Shown piece after piece: positions 25,725 through 33,554 of a stretch of DNA of 50,373 nucleotides. The DNA lies in assembly GCA_046346665.1 (NCBI GenBank), contig JAXMHQ010000035.1, positions 1 through 50,373 of the forward strand, written 5' to 3'. The stretch is from JAXMHQ01 sp046346665. GTDB lineage: Bacteria; Verrucomicrobiota; Verrucomicrobiia; Limisphaerales; JAXMHQ01. Positions within the stretch are counted from its first letter, which is position 1. The number at the start of each line of letters is the position of its first letter. The notes under the pieces were generated by a model. The model was given only the letters and a program-made list of their open reading frames with translations. It was not told the origin of the DNA and made no database searches. Both the position numbers and the translations under genes were made by a program.

Positions 25725-26698
25725 ATGTCGCCGTCCTCGGCGCGGGCGCCTGGGGGACCGCGCTCGCCAAGGTCCTCCATGAAAACGGAAATTCGGTCAC
25801 TCTTTGGGACATCAACCGCGACACGCTCGCCGAGTTGAAATCCGGCCGGTGCGAACGTTACCTGCCCGGCGTGGCGCTGCCGACGGATTGGAAGGTTGAG
25901 CAGGATTGGAACAAGGCGGTTGGCGGACGCGAATGCCTTGTGCTGGCGATCCCTTCGCAATTTTTCCGGGATGTGGCGATGAAGTTGAAGGGGCATCCGG
26001 CCCTGATGGTGAGTGTCACCAAGGGCATCGAGTATGAGACCGGCGAAACGATGAGCCGGATCTTGCGCGAACTGGCGCCCGCCAACCGCGTCGCGGCCTT
26101 GTCAGGCCCCAGCTTCGCGCGCGAGGTCGCCCTCGGAATCCCCACCGCAGTGGTGTGCGCGAGTGAATGGGACGCCACCGCGCGCACGGTGCAGGGCATG
26201 TTTCATCGGCCGGAATTTCGGATTTACCGCAGCTCCGACGTGCTCGGGGTGGAATATGGCGGCGCGTTGAAAAACGTGATTGCCATTGCGGCGGGCGTGA
26301 GCGACGGGCTGGGCTACGGGGACAACACGAAGGCGGGGCTGGTCACGCGGGCGCTGTCGGAGATGCGCCGTTTCGGGGTGGCGTGCGGGGCGCAGCCGGA
26401 CACCTTTGCGGGTCTCAGCGGGCTTGGCGACCTGATGTTGACGTGCTTCTCGAAGCAAAGCCGCAACCGGGACCTGGGCGAGCGGCTGGGCCGCGGGGAG
26501 ACGATGGAAGCCATCCAGGCCAGCCATCCAAAGCTCGCGGAAGGTTATCCCACGGCCCGTTCCGCCCACCGGCTGGCGCGCGAAAAGAAAGTGCCGACGC
26601 CGATCCTCGACCAGGTCCACGCGTTGCTTTACGAAGGCAAGGATGCGCGCAAAGCGGTCCGCGATTTAATTTCCCGCGCGTTCAAGGCGGAAGACTGA
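25721..26698 (+). CDS. gpsA: Glycerol-3-phosphate dehydrogenase [NAD(P)+]
   Basis: GpsA reduces dihydroxyacetone phosphate to sn-glycerol-3-phosphate, the substrate of the PlsY encoded just upstream. A GTG at 25721, inside the plsY stop (GTGA) and preceded by AAGGAGGT at a good distance, gives MNVAVLGAGAWGTALAKVL and 325 residues. SGPSFAREVALGIPTAVV and GVEYGGALKNVIAIAAGVSD with the catalytic Lys, and LSGLGDLMLTCFS are all typical. The stop at 26696-26698 is 3 bp before the left arm of a family A element. Confidence 0.97.
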   Translation: MNVAVLGAGAWGTALAKVLHENGNSVTLWDINRDTLAELKSGRCERYLPGVALPTDWKVEQDWNKAVGGRECLVLAIPSQFFRDVAMKLKGHPALMVSVTKGIEYETGETMSRILRELAPANRVAALSGPSFAREVALGIPTAVVCASEWDATARTVQGMFHRPEFRIYRSSDVLGVEYGGALKNVIAIAAGVSDGLGYGDNTKAGLVTRALSEMRRFGVACGAQPDTFAGLSGLGDLMLTCFSKQSRNRDLGERLGRGETMEAIQASHPKLAEGYPTARSAHRLAREKKVPTPILDQVHALLYEGKDARKAVRDLISRAFKAED

Positions 26699-26701
26699 TT
26701 C

Positions 26702-27234
26702 AAGTGCGGAATGCGGAGTGCGGAGTGCGGAATCCTGGCGGCCTGTCTTACGCTTCAAAGTCGGAGGGCAAGCGTTTGAATAATGTGAATTGGGGGAAAG
26801 GGAAAATATGGAATTCGAAAACTTAAGGAGCAGGACGAAGAAGTTTGCCTTGGATGTCATTCGGCTGGTGGAAGAGCTTCCCGGGGATCGAACCGCCAGG
26901 ATACTGGGCGCCCAATTGTTGCGCGCGGGAACATCGGTAGGCGCCAACTATCGGGCGGCTTGCCGGGCGAAATCCACCGCTGATTTTATTTCCAAGATGG
27001 GCACAGTGGAGGAAGAAGCCGACGAAAGCGGATACTGGATGGAGTTGTTGCTGGATTCAAACAAGCTGGGCATTGCCAAAGGAGCCAAACTCCTCAGAGA
27101 AGCGGGTGAACTGACCGCCATTTCCGTCGCATCCATCACTACCGCCCGCAAGGGCCGCCGCTGAGCCAAATACTACGCAGAGGGCGCTTGAGGACCGCCA
27201 GGATTCCGCACTCCGCATTCCGCATTCCGCACTT
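26702..27234. mobile_element. 533-bp family A inverted-repeat element carrying a four-helix-bundle gene
   Basis: The terminal arms 26702-26741 and 27195-27234 are 40 bp each and match as reverse complements at 39 of 40 positions. Each is four (R)TGCGGA heptamers then AATCCTGGCGG facing inward. Between them lies one intact small gene. The ends abut the stop of gpsA on the left and contain the stop of thrH on the right. No transposase and no clear target duplication are seen, so mobility is inferred from near-identical termini and recurrence of the arms elsewhere in the window. Confidence 0.6.
26808..27164 (+). CDS. Four-helix-bundle protein (23S rRNA intervening-sequence protein family, S23)
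   Basis: The ATG at 26808, after a GGGGGAAAGGGAAA purine stretch, gives 118 residues: MEFENLRSRTKKFALDVIRL, then LRAGTSVGANYRAACRAKST and FISKMGTVEEEADESGYWME. This matches the TIGR02436/S23 family, small cationic four-helix bundles first found in insertions of 23S rRNA genes and related to the Avd proteins of diversity-generating retroelements. The molecular role is unknown. No rRNA or reverse transcriptase gene is near. It is the only gene inside the 533-bp inverted-repeat element. Confidence 0.9.
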   Translation: MEFENLRSRTKKFALDVIRLVEELPGDRTARILGAQLLRAGTSVGANYRAACRAKSTADFISKMGTVEEEADESGYWMELLLDSNKLGIAKGAKLLREAGELTAISVASITTARKGRR

Positions 27235-27835
27235 AAAACGCGGCCCGCATCAGGTTCAGCAGCTTGCCATAGTCGTCCACCGCCGGAAATTGCGGAAACT
27301 GCTGCTTCACGTTGTCCGGCGCGTGGAAGAGGAAGCCGACATTTGCCTCGATCAACATCGCGGTGTCGTTGAAGGAATCGCCGGCGGCGATGACGTGGTA
27401 ATTCATCTTTTTGAACGCCTTGACGGCCTCGCGTTTCTGGTCGGCGATGCGGAGCTGGTAATTCACGATGCGATCGTTTTCGACGATGAGCCGGTGGCAG
27501 AGCAGGGTGGGCATGCCGAGCTGGCGGAGCAGCGGCGCGGCGAATTGCTCGAAGGTGTCGGACAAAATCAGCACCTGCACGAGCGAGCGCAGTTCGTCCA
27601 GGAATTCCTTCGCGCCCGGCAGCGGCCGCAGCGTGCCGATCACCCCCTGGATGTCCGAAAGCTTGATGCCCTTGCGATCCAGGATGTCCAGGCGGTAACG
27701 CATGAGCTTGTCGTAATCGGGCTCGTCGCGCGTGGTGCGGCGCAGTTCGGGGATGCCCGTCTTTTCCGCCACGGCAATCCAGATTTCCGGCGTCAGCACG
27801 CCTTCCATGTCGAGGGTCACGATCGATTGATTCAC
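27233..27835 (-). CDS. thrH: Phosphoserine phosphatase / homoserine phosphotransferase ThrH
   Basis: This 200-residue HAD-superfamily enzyme has the nucleophile motif LDMEGVLTPEIW (D9, E11), SDTFEQF for the second motif and AAGDSFNDTAM for the acidic motif. The length and DMEGVLTPE form fit ThrH of Pseudomonas, which dephosphorylates phosphoserine and can pass the phosphate to homoserine. It would support serine or threonine synthesis in the cytoplasm. Its TAA stop (27233-27235) is formed by the outer end of the family A right arm. Confidence 0.9.
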   Translation of the reverse strand: MNQSIVTLDMEGVLTPEIWIAVAEKTGIPELRRTTRDEPDYDKLMRYRLDILDRKGIKLSDIQGVIGTLRPLPGAKEFLDELRSLVQVLILSDTFEQFAAPLLRQLGMPTLLCHRLIVENDRIVNYQLRIADQKREAVKAFKKMNYHVIAAGDSFNDTAMLIEANVGFLFHAPDNVKQQFPQFPAVDDYGKLLNLMRAAF

Positions 27836-27875
27836 GGGCGCGGAGTGTTTCAGAACGGTGGATCGGTGTCCAGCC

Positions 27876-27904
27876 GGGAGGGGAGGGGAGGGGGCGGGGG
27901 CGGG
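27876..27904 (+). other. G-rich tract upstream of thrH
   Basis: This is a pure GGGAGGGG-type run with at least five G-tracts of three or more, beginning 40 bp upstream of the thrH start. It fits the pattern of a G-quadruplex on the plus strand. Function is unknown. Confidence 0.6.
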
Positions 27905-28064
27905 ATAAATGGATTGATGGATTGTTGGATTAATGGATTGATGGATGGGGTCGTCGTCGTCCTCGTCCTCGGGCCTTTGTTGGGGCGTGGATTAATGGAT
28001 TGTTGGACTATTGGATAAATGGGAAGACCTCCGCGCGGAATCCACAAATCCAACAATCCATCAA
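27903..28064. repeat. Left part of a nested repeat region (families B and K) split by the insertion sequence
   Basis: 27903-27948 is a GGATTNNT octamer arm. 27950-27973 is a GTCGTCCTC-type hexamer tract (family K). 27988-28024 is a second GGATTNNT arm, paired with the short right arm at 28040-28064. The complements of the first two blocks lie beyond the insertion sequence, so the IS entered an existing nested inverted repeat. Confidence 0.75.
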
Positions 28065-28099
28065 CTGTACTTCCCCCGAAAAAGTGGACACGGTCGTGT

Positions 28100-28960
28100 T
28101 CAGTTCTTTTTATAGCTGAGTTGTTGTTCAAATTCCACAGGTGATTGATAACCCAGAGCGCTGTGGAGCCGCTTCCGGTTATAAAAGATCTCAATGTACT
28201 CGAAGATGGCGAGTCTGGCCTGAGCCAGGTCCAGGAAGTGGTGGCGATGGATCAGCTCGGCTTTAAGAGTGCTCCAGAAAGCTTCCATGGCGGCGTTGTC
28301 ATAGCAGTTGCCCTTGGCACTCATGCTGGGGGTGATTTTTTGAGAGAGCAGTAGCGCCCGGAAGGCGCTACTGGCATATTGGATTCCCCTATCGGAATGG
28401 TGGAGGAGCCCCGGAGCGGGATGGCGGACAACCAGAGCCTGTTTCAGGGCTTCTTTCACCAAATCCGATTCCAAAGACCGGCTGATGAACCAGCCGACGA
28501 TTTTGCGGCTGCACAGGTCCATGACGGCCGCCAGGTAAACCCATCCCGCAGCAGTCCAGATATAGGTAATATCCGCTGCCCAAGCCTGGTCCGGAGAAGC
28601 CGGCGCGGGCATCACTTTGAGCCAGTTGTCAGCAATCGCTTCGGAATGCCGGCTGTCGGTCGTGCGGGGCCGGAATGGCCGCTTTTGAGCAGCTCGGATC
28701 CCGTGGAGCTTCATCAGCCGAGCCACCCTGTTTTCACTGCAGGGGATGTTCTGCCGTTTCAAGTGCCGGGTCATTCGAGGGCTGCCATAGGTTTGGCGAG
28801 CCTCCTGGTGCGCTCGCCGGATACTGTCCAGGAGCTGGAGATTGGATCGTTGTCGCGGCCCGGGAGCACTCTTGAGCCAGCGATAATAACCACTGCGTTG
28901 CACCTGCAAAGCCTGGCAGATATCCCGAACTCCAAATTCCGCTGAAAGCTCCTGGATCAC
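28100..28960 (-). CDS. IS3-family transposase OrfB (DDE integrase domain)
   Basis: The 286-residue catalytic part of the transposase shows HTH_21-like YGSPRMTRHLKRQNI, then the DDE residues in WAADITYIW, HHSDRGIQYAS and MEAFWSTLKAE, and ends LHSALGYQSPVEFE, a standard IS3 ending. It can be reached in two ways: a GTG at 28958-28960 overlapping the OrfA stop as GTGA, with GGAGGT upstream, or a -1 frameshift from OrfA at the A7 run (29005-29011), which would give an OrfAB fusion of about 394 residues. The frame is open back through the slippery site with no stop, as the fusion requires. Confidence 0.95.
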   Translation of the reverse strand: MIQELSAEFGVRDICQALQVQRSGYYRWLKSAPGPRQRSNLQLLDSIRRAHQEARQTYGSPRMTRHLKRQNIPCSENRVARLMKLHGIRAAQKRPFRPRTTDSRHSEAIADNWLKVMPAPASPDQAWAADITYIWTAAGWVYLAAVMDLCSRKIVGWFISRSLESDLVKEALKQALVVRHPAPGLLHHSDRGIQYASSAFRALLLSQKITPSMSAKGNCYDNAAMEAFWSTLKAELIHRHHFLDLAQARLAIFEYIEIFYNRKRLHSALGYQSPVEFEQQLSYKKN

Positions 28961-29283
28961 GGCATACCTCCCCCCAGCGGGTCGGCTGAAAGTATGCCGA
29001 GGGATTTTTTTAGGATCTCCCTCTGCCGACGCAGGCTCTCGTTCTCCTGCTTGAGCCTGCGGTTCTCCTGTTCCAAAACGCCGTAATCGATTTTGGGACC
29101 TTTGTAGTTGGGATCAGGATGGTCACCTTGGGCGATCGCCTTTGCCTTCCACTTGCCCAGGGTCGGACCCGGCACCCCCAATTCCTGTCCCAGCTGATGT
29201 TGCGATTTACCCGAGGTCAGTAGTAGCCGAAGCGCTTCAGCCTTGAACTCCGCCGGGTACCGTTTAGTTCGTTTGTCGCTCAT
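28957..29283 (-). CDS. IS3-family OrfA (helix-turn-helix, leucine zipper)
   Basis: The ATG at 29281-29283 gives 108 residues. The N-terminal helix-turn-helix (RYPAEFKAEALRLLLTSG, QLGQELGVPGPTLGKWK) would bind the terminal repeats. A C-terminal coiled coil (LEQENRRLKQENESLRRQRE) mediates multimerisation. LKK near the C-terminus is encoded by CTA AAA AAA, placing the A AAA AAA slippery heptamer in the correct register. Confidence 0.93.
   Translation of the reverse strand: MSDKRTKRYPAEFKAEALRLLLTSGKSQHQLGQELGVPGPTLGKWKAKAIAQGDHPDPNYKGPKIDYGVLEQENRRLKQENESLRRQREILKKSLGILSADPLGGGMP
29005..29011 (-). promoter_or_regulatory. Programmed -1 frameshift site A AAA AAA
   Basis: The seven A residues on the minus strand are read CTA AAA AAA in OrfA. 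A -1 slip moves the ribosome into the OrfB frame, which stays open from here to its stop. This is the usual way IS3 elements make the active fusion transposase. Confidence 0.8.
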
Positions 29284-29348
29284 ATCGTTTACCTTTATTT
29301 CAGGTTCACGACATGTCCACTGAATCGGGGGAACCTCACAACCCGGTT

Positions 29349-29447
<99 letters not shown>

Positions 29448-29497
29448 ATTGACCACGCCCGGCTCGTCAAACGGGTCCGGACGCGATAGACTGTGGC

Positions 29498-31318
29498 GTG
29501 CAGTTGCCTGCAAGCAAACACGTGACCGCGGTCCAGGGTTTCCTGCGGCGGCATTGGCAGCAGCTCTTGCGCATCCGCGAGCGGCTGCGCTTTAGCGAGG
29601 AGGCGTTCCACCTGATCCTGGCCGGCGGCGTCGGCGTGATCGGCGGCCTTGTCAACCTCGCCTACACCTGGGCCATGGAAGGTGTGAAGGAATTGTTCCT
29701 CCATAGCACCGGCGATCCGGCGCAAATCGCCGAATCCATGGTCCCGTGGAAACGCGTGATCGTGCCGGCCGTGGGAGGGCTTTTCGCGGGATTGATCCTG
29801 CATTTCGGCCTGAGGCTGGTGCGTCAGCATCGGTCGACCAACATGCTCGAAGTGGTGGTGGCCGGGGACGGCCGGATGTCGTTTCGCGCCGGGTTCGTCA
29901 AGTTCCTGTCGTCGCTGGTGACGATCGGGAGCGGCGGATCGATCGGGCGCGAGGGTGGCATTGTGCAGCTTTCGGCGACGCTGGCGTCGACATGGGGCCA
30001 GCTGGTGCACTGGCCGCCTTACCGGCTGCGGCTGCTTGTCGCGTGCGGGGCGGCATCGGGCATCGCCGCGGCCTATAATGCGCCGATCGCGGGCGCGGTC
30101 TTCGCGGCGATCATCGTGCTGGGAAATTTTTCCATGACGCTCTTCGCGCCTCTGGTGTTTTCATCGGTCGTAGCGACGATGGTGACGCGCAGTTTTTTTG
30201 GGATTAAATCGTGGTATTCGCCGCCGCCGTTTGAGTTCACGAGCATGGGGCAGTTGCCGTGGTTCGTGCTGCTGGGGGCCGCGTGCGGGTTGCTCGGGGC
30301 GTTTTTTCTGCAGTTGCTGCAGATGAGCGACCACGTATTCCGGCGGGTGCCGGTGCCGAATTACGTGCGGCTGGCGCTGGGCGGGCTCGTGGTGGGGGCG
30401 ATCGCAATCCAGTTCCCGCAGGTGTGGGGCAACGGTTACGTGGTCACCAACCGGATCCTGAACGATGAATTCATGGGGGAGACCTACCCGCTGCTGTTTC
30501 TTGCGGGCGTGTTGCTGGCGAAGTTGCTGGCGACACTGGCGACGGTCGGGTCGGGCGCGGTGGGCGGGGTATTTACGCCGACGCTGTTCCTCGGATCGAG
30601 CCTGGGGGCGGCATTCGGGCTGGTGCTGCACGGAGCGCATTGCGGACTGGATCTGCCCGTGGCGACCTTCAGCCTGGTCGGGATGGGCAGCGTGCTGGCG
30701 GCGACGACGGGGTCCGCGCTGCTGGCGATGATCATGCTGTTCGAGATTTCGCTGGATTATTCCCTGATGCCGCCGCTGATGCTGGCGTGCGTGGTGTCGA
30801 CGCTGGTGGCGCGGCGGATACATCCGGACTCGATTTATACCGAGCCGCTGAAGCGGAAGGGGCTGTCGGTGGGGCAGGAGACGACGCGTCCGGGGGCGGC
30901 CACGGAGCGGACGGTGGGGGATTTGATGCGGGCGCCGGTGCCGCCGATCCGGGAGACGGTGAATCTGCAGGCGATTGCGGACCGGTTCCTGACGAGTGCG
31001 AACAATTTTCTTCCGGTGGTGGGGGATCGGGGGCAATTGACGGGGATGGTGGCGTTGCAGGATTTGAAGGAGCATTTGAATGCGGGTGCGGAGCTGAGGG
31101 CGGTGATTGCGTATGACGTGATGCGGCCGCCGCCGGCCTGCGTGACGCCGGGGCAGCGGCTGGTGGAGGTGCTGCCGGTGGTGCTGGCGAGCGAGCAGCG
31201 GAATATCCCGGTGGTGAACAGCCTGCAGGAGAACCTGCTGATCGGGGCGCTGACGCGGGCGGAGGTGCTCAGCCTGTTCTCGGAAGCCATCGCGGAGAGC
31301 AGCGCATCCGGACGTTAG
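29498..31318 (+). CDS. ClC-family chloride channel/transporter with C-terminal CBS domains
   Basis: A GTG at 29498 gives 606 residues. About ten membrane helices carry the ClC selectivity motifs: GSGGS (144-148), GREGG (150-154) with the gating Glu152, and GGVFTPTLFLGSSLG. Two CBS domains follow (about 465-600; VGDLMRAPVPPIRETVNLQA and VIAYDVMRPPPACVTPGQRL) and probably sense nucleotides. At the place of the proton-path Glu203 of E. coli ClcA (LFIIEEM) this protein reads VFAAIIV, so both glutamates are lost; coupled Cl-/H+ exchange is unlikely and a channel-like mode more likely. That is inference from a manual alignment. Convergent with the WecA-like gene. Confidence 0.9.
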   Translation: MQLPASKHVTAVQGFLRRHWQQLLRIRERLRFSEEAFHLILAGGVGVIGGLVNLAYTWAMEGVKELFLHSTGDPAQIAESMVPWKRVIVPAVGGLFAGLILHFGLRLVRQHRSTNMLEVVVAGDGRMSFRAGFVKFLSSLVTIGSGGSIGREGGIVQLSATLASTWGQLVHWPPYRLRLLVACGAASGIAAAYNAPIAGAVFAAIIVLGNFSMTLFAPLVFSSVVATMVTRSFFGIKSWYSPPPFEFTSMGQLPWFVLLGAACGLLGAFFLQLLQMSDHVFRRVPVPNYVRLALGGLVVGAIAIQFPQVWGNGYVVTNRILNDEFMGETYPLLFLAGVLLAKLLATLATVGSGAVGGVFTPTLFLGSSLGAAFGLVLHGAHCGLDLPVATFSLVGMGSVLAATTGSALLAMIMLFEISLDYSLMPPLMLACVVSTLVARRIHPDSIYTEPLKRKGLSVGQETTRPGAATERTVGDLMRAPVPPIRETVNLQAIADRFLTSANNFLPVVGDRGQLTGMVALQDLKEHLNAGAELRAVIAYDVMRPPPACVTPGQRLVEVLPVVLASEQRNIPVVNSLQENLLIGALTRAEVLSLFSEAIAESSASGR

Positions 31319-31338
31319 GATGCCGGCGGAGAGGGGGA

Positions 31339-31358
31339 CCGCGATCTGACGATCGCGG
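31339..31358. terminator. Hairpin between convergent ClC and WecA-like genes
   Basis: CCGCGATC and GATCGCGG flank a TGAC loop. It sits 20 bp after the ClC stop and 1 bp before the WecA-like stop (31359-31361), well placed to end both transcripts, but it lacks a T-run on either side. Confidence 0.5.
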
Positions 31359-32372
31359 CTACGGGGCCGCCAGGCGAACCGCGAGGAGCGCCAGCAGCGC
31401 GGCGAGCAGCCAGATCCAGGCCACGGCGCGGGCGGGCGGAATGCCGCTCCGCACGAGCCGGTGCGAAAGATGGTTGGTGTCGCCGATATAGAACGGCCGG
31501 CCCGCGCGGGTGCGGATCCAGACGACGCTGACGAGGTCGGCCAGGGGCACGCCGAGGATGAGGAGCGGGCTGAGGACGGCGAGCGGATGCGGGCGGGTGC
31601 GGGTGTAGAAGTGCGGGAGGATGGCGAGCGTGGCGAGGAGGTAGCCCGTCAGGTGGCTTCCGGCATCGCCCAGGAACGCCGTGGCGCGGGGATAGTTGTA
31701 AGGCAGGAATCCGGCCAGAGCCCCGCAGGCGACGAAGGCGATGGAGGCGACGAGGTATTGACCGTCGATGGCGGCGATGCAGCCGAAGGCGGCGGCGGCG
31801 ATCACGCCGAGCCCGGTGCAAAGGCCGTTCATGTTGTCCATGAAATTGAAAGCGTTGATCAGGGTCAGGATCCAGAGGATCGTGACGGCGTAGCTGAAGA
31901 GGACGTTGGGGACGAAGAGGGTGATGCGGGCGCCGCCGGCGGCGACGAGGAAGGCCACGAGGCATTGGCCCGCGAATTTTTGCGCCGGCTGCAACTCCCG
32001 CTGATCATCGAGGATGCCGACAATGAGGATTCCGATCGCACCGGCGAGAATGGAAGCCAGCTCCAGCGCGCGGCGTTCGAGACCGTGTGTCAACAGCGCC
32101 GCCGTGTGTCCGTCCACCCATCCCGCCCGGCCTTGGGACGCGGGCGATTGCAGCCAGAGCAGCAGGGCGGCGGCGAGGATGGGAACGAGAAGTCCGGTGA
32201 CCACAGCGAGTCCGCCCGCCAGCGGGATCGGTAAGGCGTGGATTTTGCGATGCCCGGGGTCATCCACAACACCTCGGCGGACGCACCAGGTTCGCCAGAA
32301 AGGCAACGACGCGGAGGAAACCGCGCATCCGGCGGCCAGCGCGGCGGCGTAATAAACAGGGGAGAAAGTCAT
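31359..32372 (-). CDS. Polyprenyl-phosphate sugar-1-phosphate transferase (WecA/MraY superfamily)
   Basis: This 337-residue membrane protein has about ten helices. Family sites are GILDDQREL (D122, D123), NAFNFMDNMNGL (173-184) with the catalytic Asp, FLGDAGSHLTGY and the C-terminal HLSHRLV. It would load a sugar-1-phosphate, often GlcNAc-1-P, onto undecaprenyl phosphate to start an O-antigen, exopolysaccharide or teichoic-type chain. It overlaps the GT4 gene upstream by ATGA, and that pairing points to a surface glycan rather than peptidoglycan. The donor sugar cannot be read from the sequence. Confidence 0.92.
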   Translation of the reverse strand: MTFSPVYYAAALAAGCAVSSASLPFWRTWCVRRGVVDDPGHRKIHALPIPLAGGLAVVTGLLVPILAAALLLWLQSPASQGRAGWVDGHTAALLTHGLERRALELASILAGAIGILIVGILDDQRELQPAQKFAGQCLVAFLVAAGGARITLFVPNVLFSYAVTILWILTLINAFNFMDNMNGLCTGLGVIAAAAFGCIAAIDGQYLVASIAFVACGALAGFLPYNYPRATAFLGDAGSHLTGYLLATLAILPHFYTRTRPHPLAVLSPLLILGVPLADLVSVVWIRTRAGRPFYIGDTNHLSHRLVRSGIPPARAVAWIWLLAALLALLAVRLAAP

Positions 32373-33541
32373 TGAACAGCGACTCCTTTTTCGGCCGCGA
32401 GCCGGCGGTAAAGGGCGCCCAGTTCACGGATCATCACGTCCAGGTTGAAGTCATTCCGGACGAGTTCGCGCCCGGTGTTTCCGAATTGCTGCCGCAGGGC
32501 CGGATCGCCGGCCAGCCGCAGCAATTTGGAGGTGAGCGCTTCCCGATCGCCGGGCGGCACGAGAAATCCTGTCGTGCCGTCCAGGCAGACTTCGGCGGCG
32601 CCATCCGCGTTGCAAGCCACGATGGGTTTTGCTGAGGCGAGCGCCTGCGGCAGCGCGCGGGGCAATCCCTCGCGCCGGGACAGGTGGACCAGGATATCCA
32701 TGGCCCCGATCCAGGCGGGGATATCGGCGGGATCAACGAGGCCGGCGAAGTGGAAGCGGTCCCGGAGTCCCAGGTTGCGGACGCGCTGTTCGAGGCGGGC
32801 GCGCCAGGCGCCGTCGCCGACGAAGAGAAATCGCAGGCTGGGACAACGCGCGAGCAGGGCGGGAGCGGCGTCGATGAGATCGTCGTGTCCCTTGAGTTTA
32901 AAGAGCCGTGCCACGGTGCCGACCACCAAGTCGGAAGCGGCGAATCCGGCGCGGGAGCGGATGGCCTCGCGGCTGGGCGGGTTGAGAAACGGGGTGACAT
33001 CGAATCCGCTCAGGACACGCGTGTATTGGCCGGGCCGCCCGATGCCGGCCTGGAGGTATTGGCGGGTCATGGCGTGGGCGACGCTGACAAAGTGGGTGGT
33101 GACACGCGCGGCGCGACGTTCGGCGGTGAGAAAGACGCGATTCGCGGCGGCGCCCTGGAACGGGCCGAACGAGGGGCCGTGAATGGTGTGGACAATGATC
33201 GGAACACCGGCGCGCGCTGCGGCAAGGCGCCCGAGGAATCCTGCTTTGCCGCTGTGCGTGTGGACCAGGTCCGGGCGTGACTGCCGGAAGCGGCGCGTCA
33301 AGCGGCTCCAGGCGAAGACATCCTTCCATGGATGGATGGGTCGGACGAGGGCGGGTTCGATGTCGACGGGGAATCCGGCGCATTTGAGGAGCGGTTCGAG
33401 CGAGCCTTCGGGTCCGCGGGAGGGGCCGGAGACGAGTTGGACGTCGAAGCCGTGGACCTGGCGGAGGCCGAGGACGGAGGCGACGGTATTTTCCTGGGCG
33501 CCGCCCACGACGAGCCGGGTGATCACGTGGACAACACGCAT
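32369..33541 (-). CDS. GT4-family glycosyltransferase
   Basis: The ATG at 33539-33541 starts MRVVHVITRLVVGGAQENT, the usual GT-B opening with the acceptor-side glycine loop, and gives 390 residues. The C-terminal donor domain has GTVARLFKLKGHDDLIDA, FVGDGAWRARLE, and the nucleotide-sugar site SRREGLPRALPQALASAKPIVACNADGAAE. It probably adds a hexose to the lipid-linked intermediate made by the overlapping WecA-like enzyme. The frame is open to 33628, but the extra residues are not family-like. It lies 13 bp after the DUF2723 gene. Confidence 0.92.
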   Translation of the reverse strand: MRVVHVITRLVVGGAQENTVASVLGLRQVHGFDVQLVSGPSRGPEGSLEPLLKCAGFPVDIEPALVRPIHPWKDVFAWSRLTRRFRQSRPDLVHTHSGKAGFLGRLAAARAGVPIIVHTIHGPSFGPFQGAAANRVFLTAERRAARVTTHFVSVAHAMTRQYLQAGIGRPGQYTRVLSGFDVTPFLNPPSREAIRSRAGFAASDLVVGTVARLFKLKGHDDLIDAAPALLARCPSLRFLFVGDGAWRARLEQRVRNLGLRDRFHFAGLVDPADIPAWIGAMDILVHLSRREGLPRALPQALASAKPIVACNADGAAEVCLDGTTGFLVPPGDREALTSKLLRLAGDPALRQQFGNTGRELVRNDFNLDVMIRELGALYRRLAAEKGVAVQ

Positions 33542-33554
33542 CCGGCGGGCGGGG

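Larger units (their letters stand above)
28066..29338. mobile_element. IS3-family insertion sequence, intact, 1273 bp
   Basis: The terminal inverted repeats, 28066-28090 and 29314-29338, begin TG and match at 19 of 25 positions (core TTCCCCCGA and AGTGGACA). CAAC lies directly outside both ends (28062-28065 and 29339-29342), a 4-bp target duplication in the 3-5 bp range of the family. The element encodes OrfA and OrfB on the minus strand with an A AAA AAA slippery site between them. Intact genes, ends and duplication suggest a fairly recent insertion. Confidence 0.93.

Noticed and set aside
27903..28064. Possible CRISPR array in the GGATTNNT repeats
   Set aside because: Units are 8 bp and contiguous without spacers of regular size, and no cas genes are nearby.
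28145..28945. Plus-strand open frames inside the insertion sequence
   Set aside because: They are antisense to the DDE transposase, which has all catalytic motifs.
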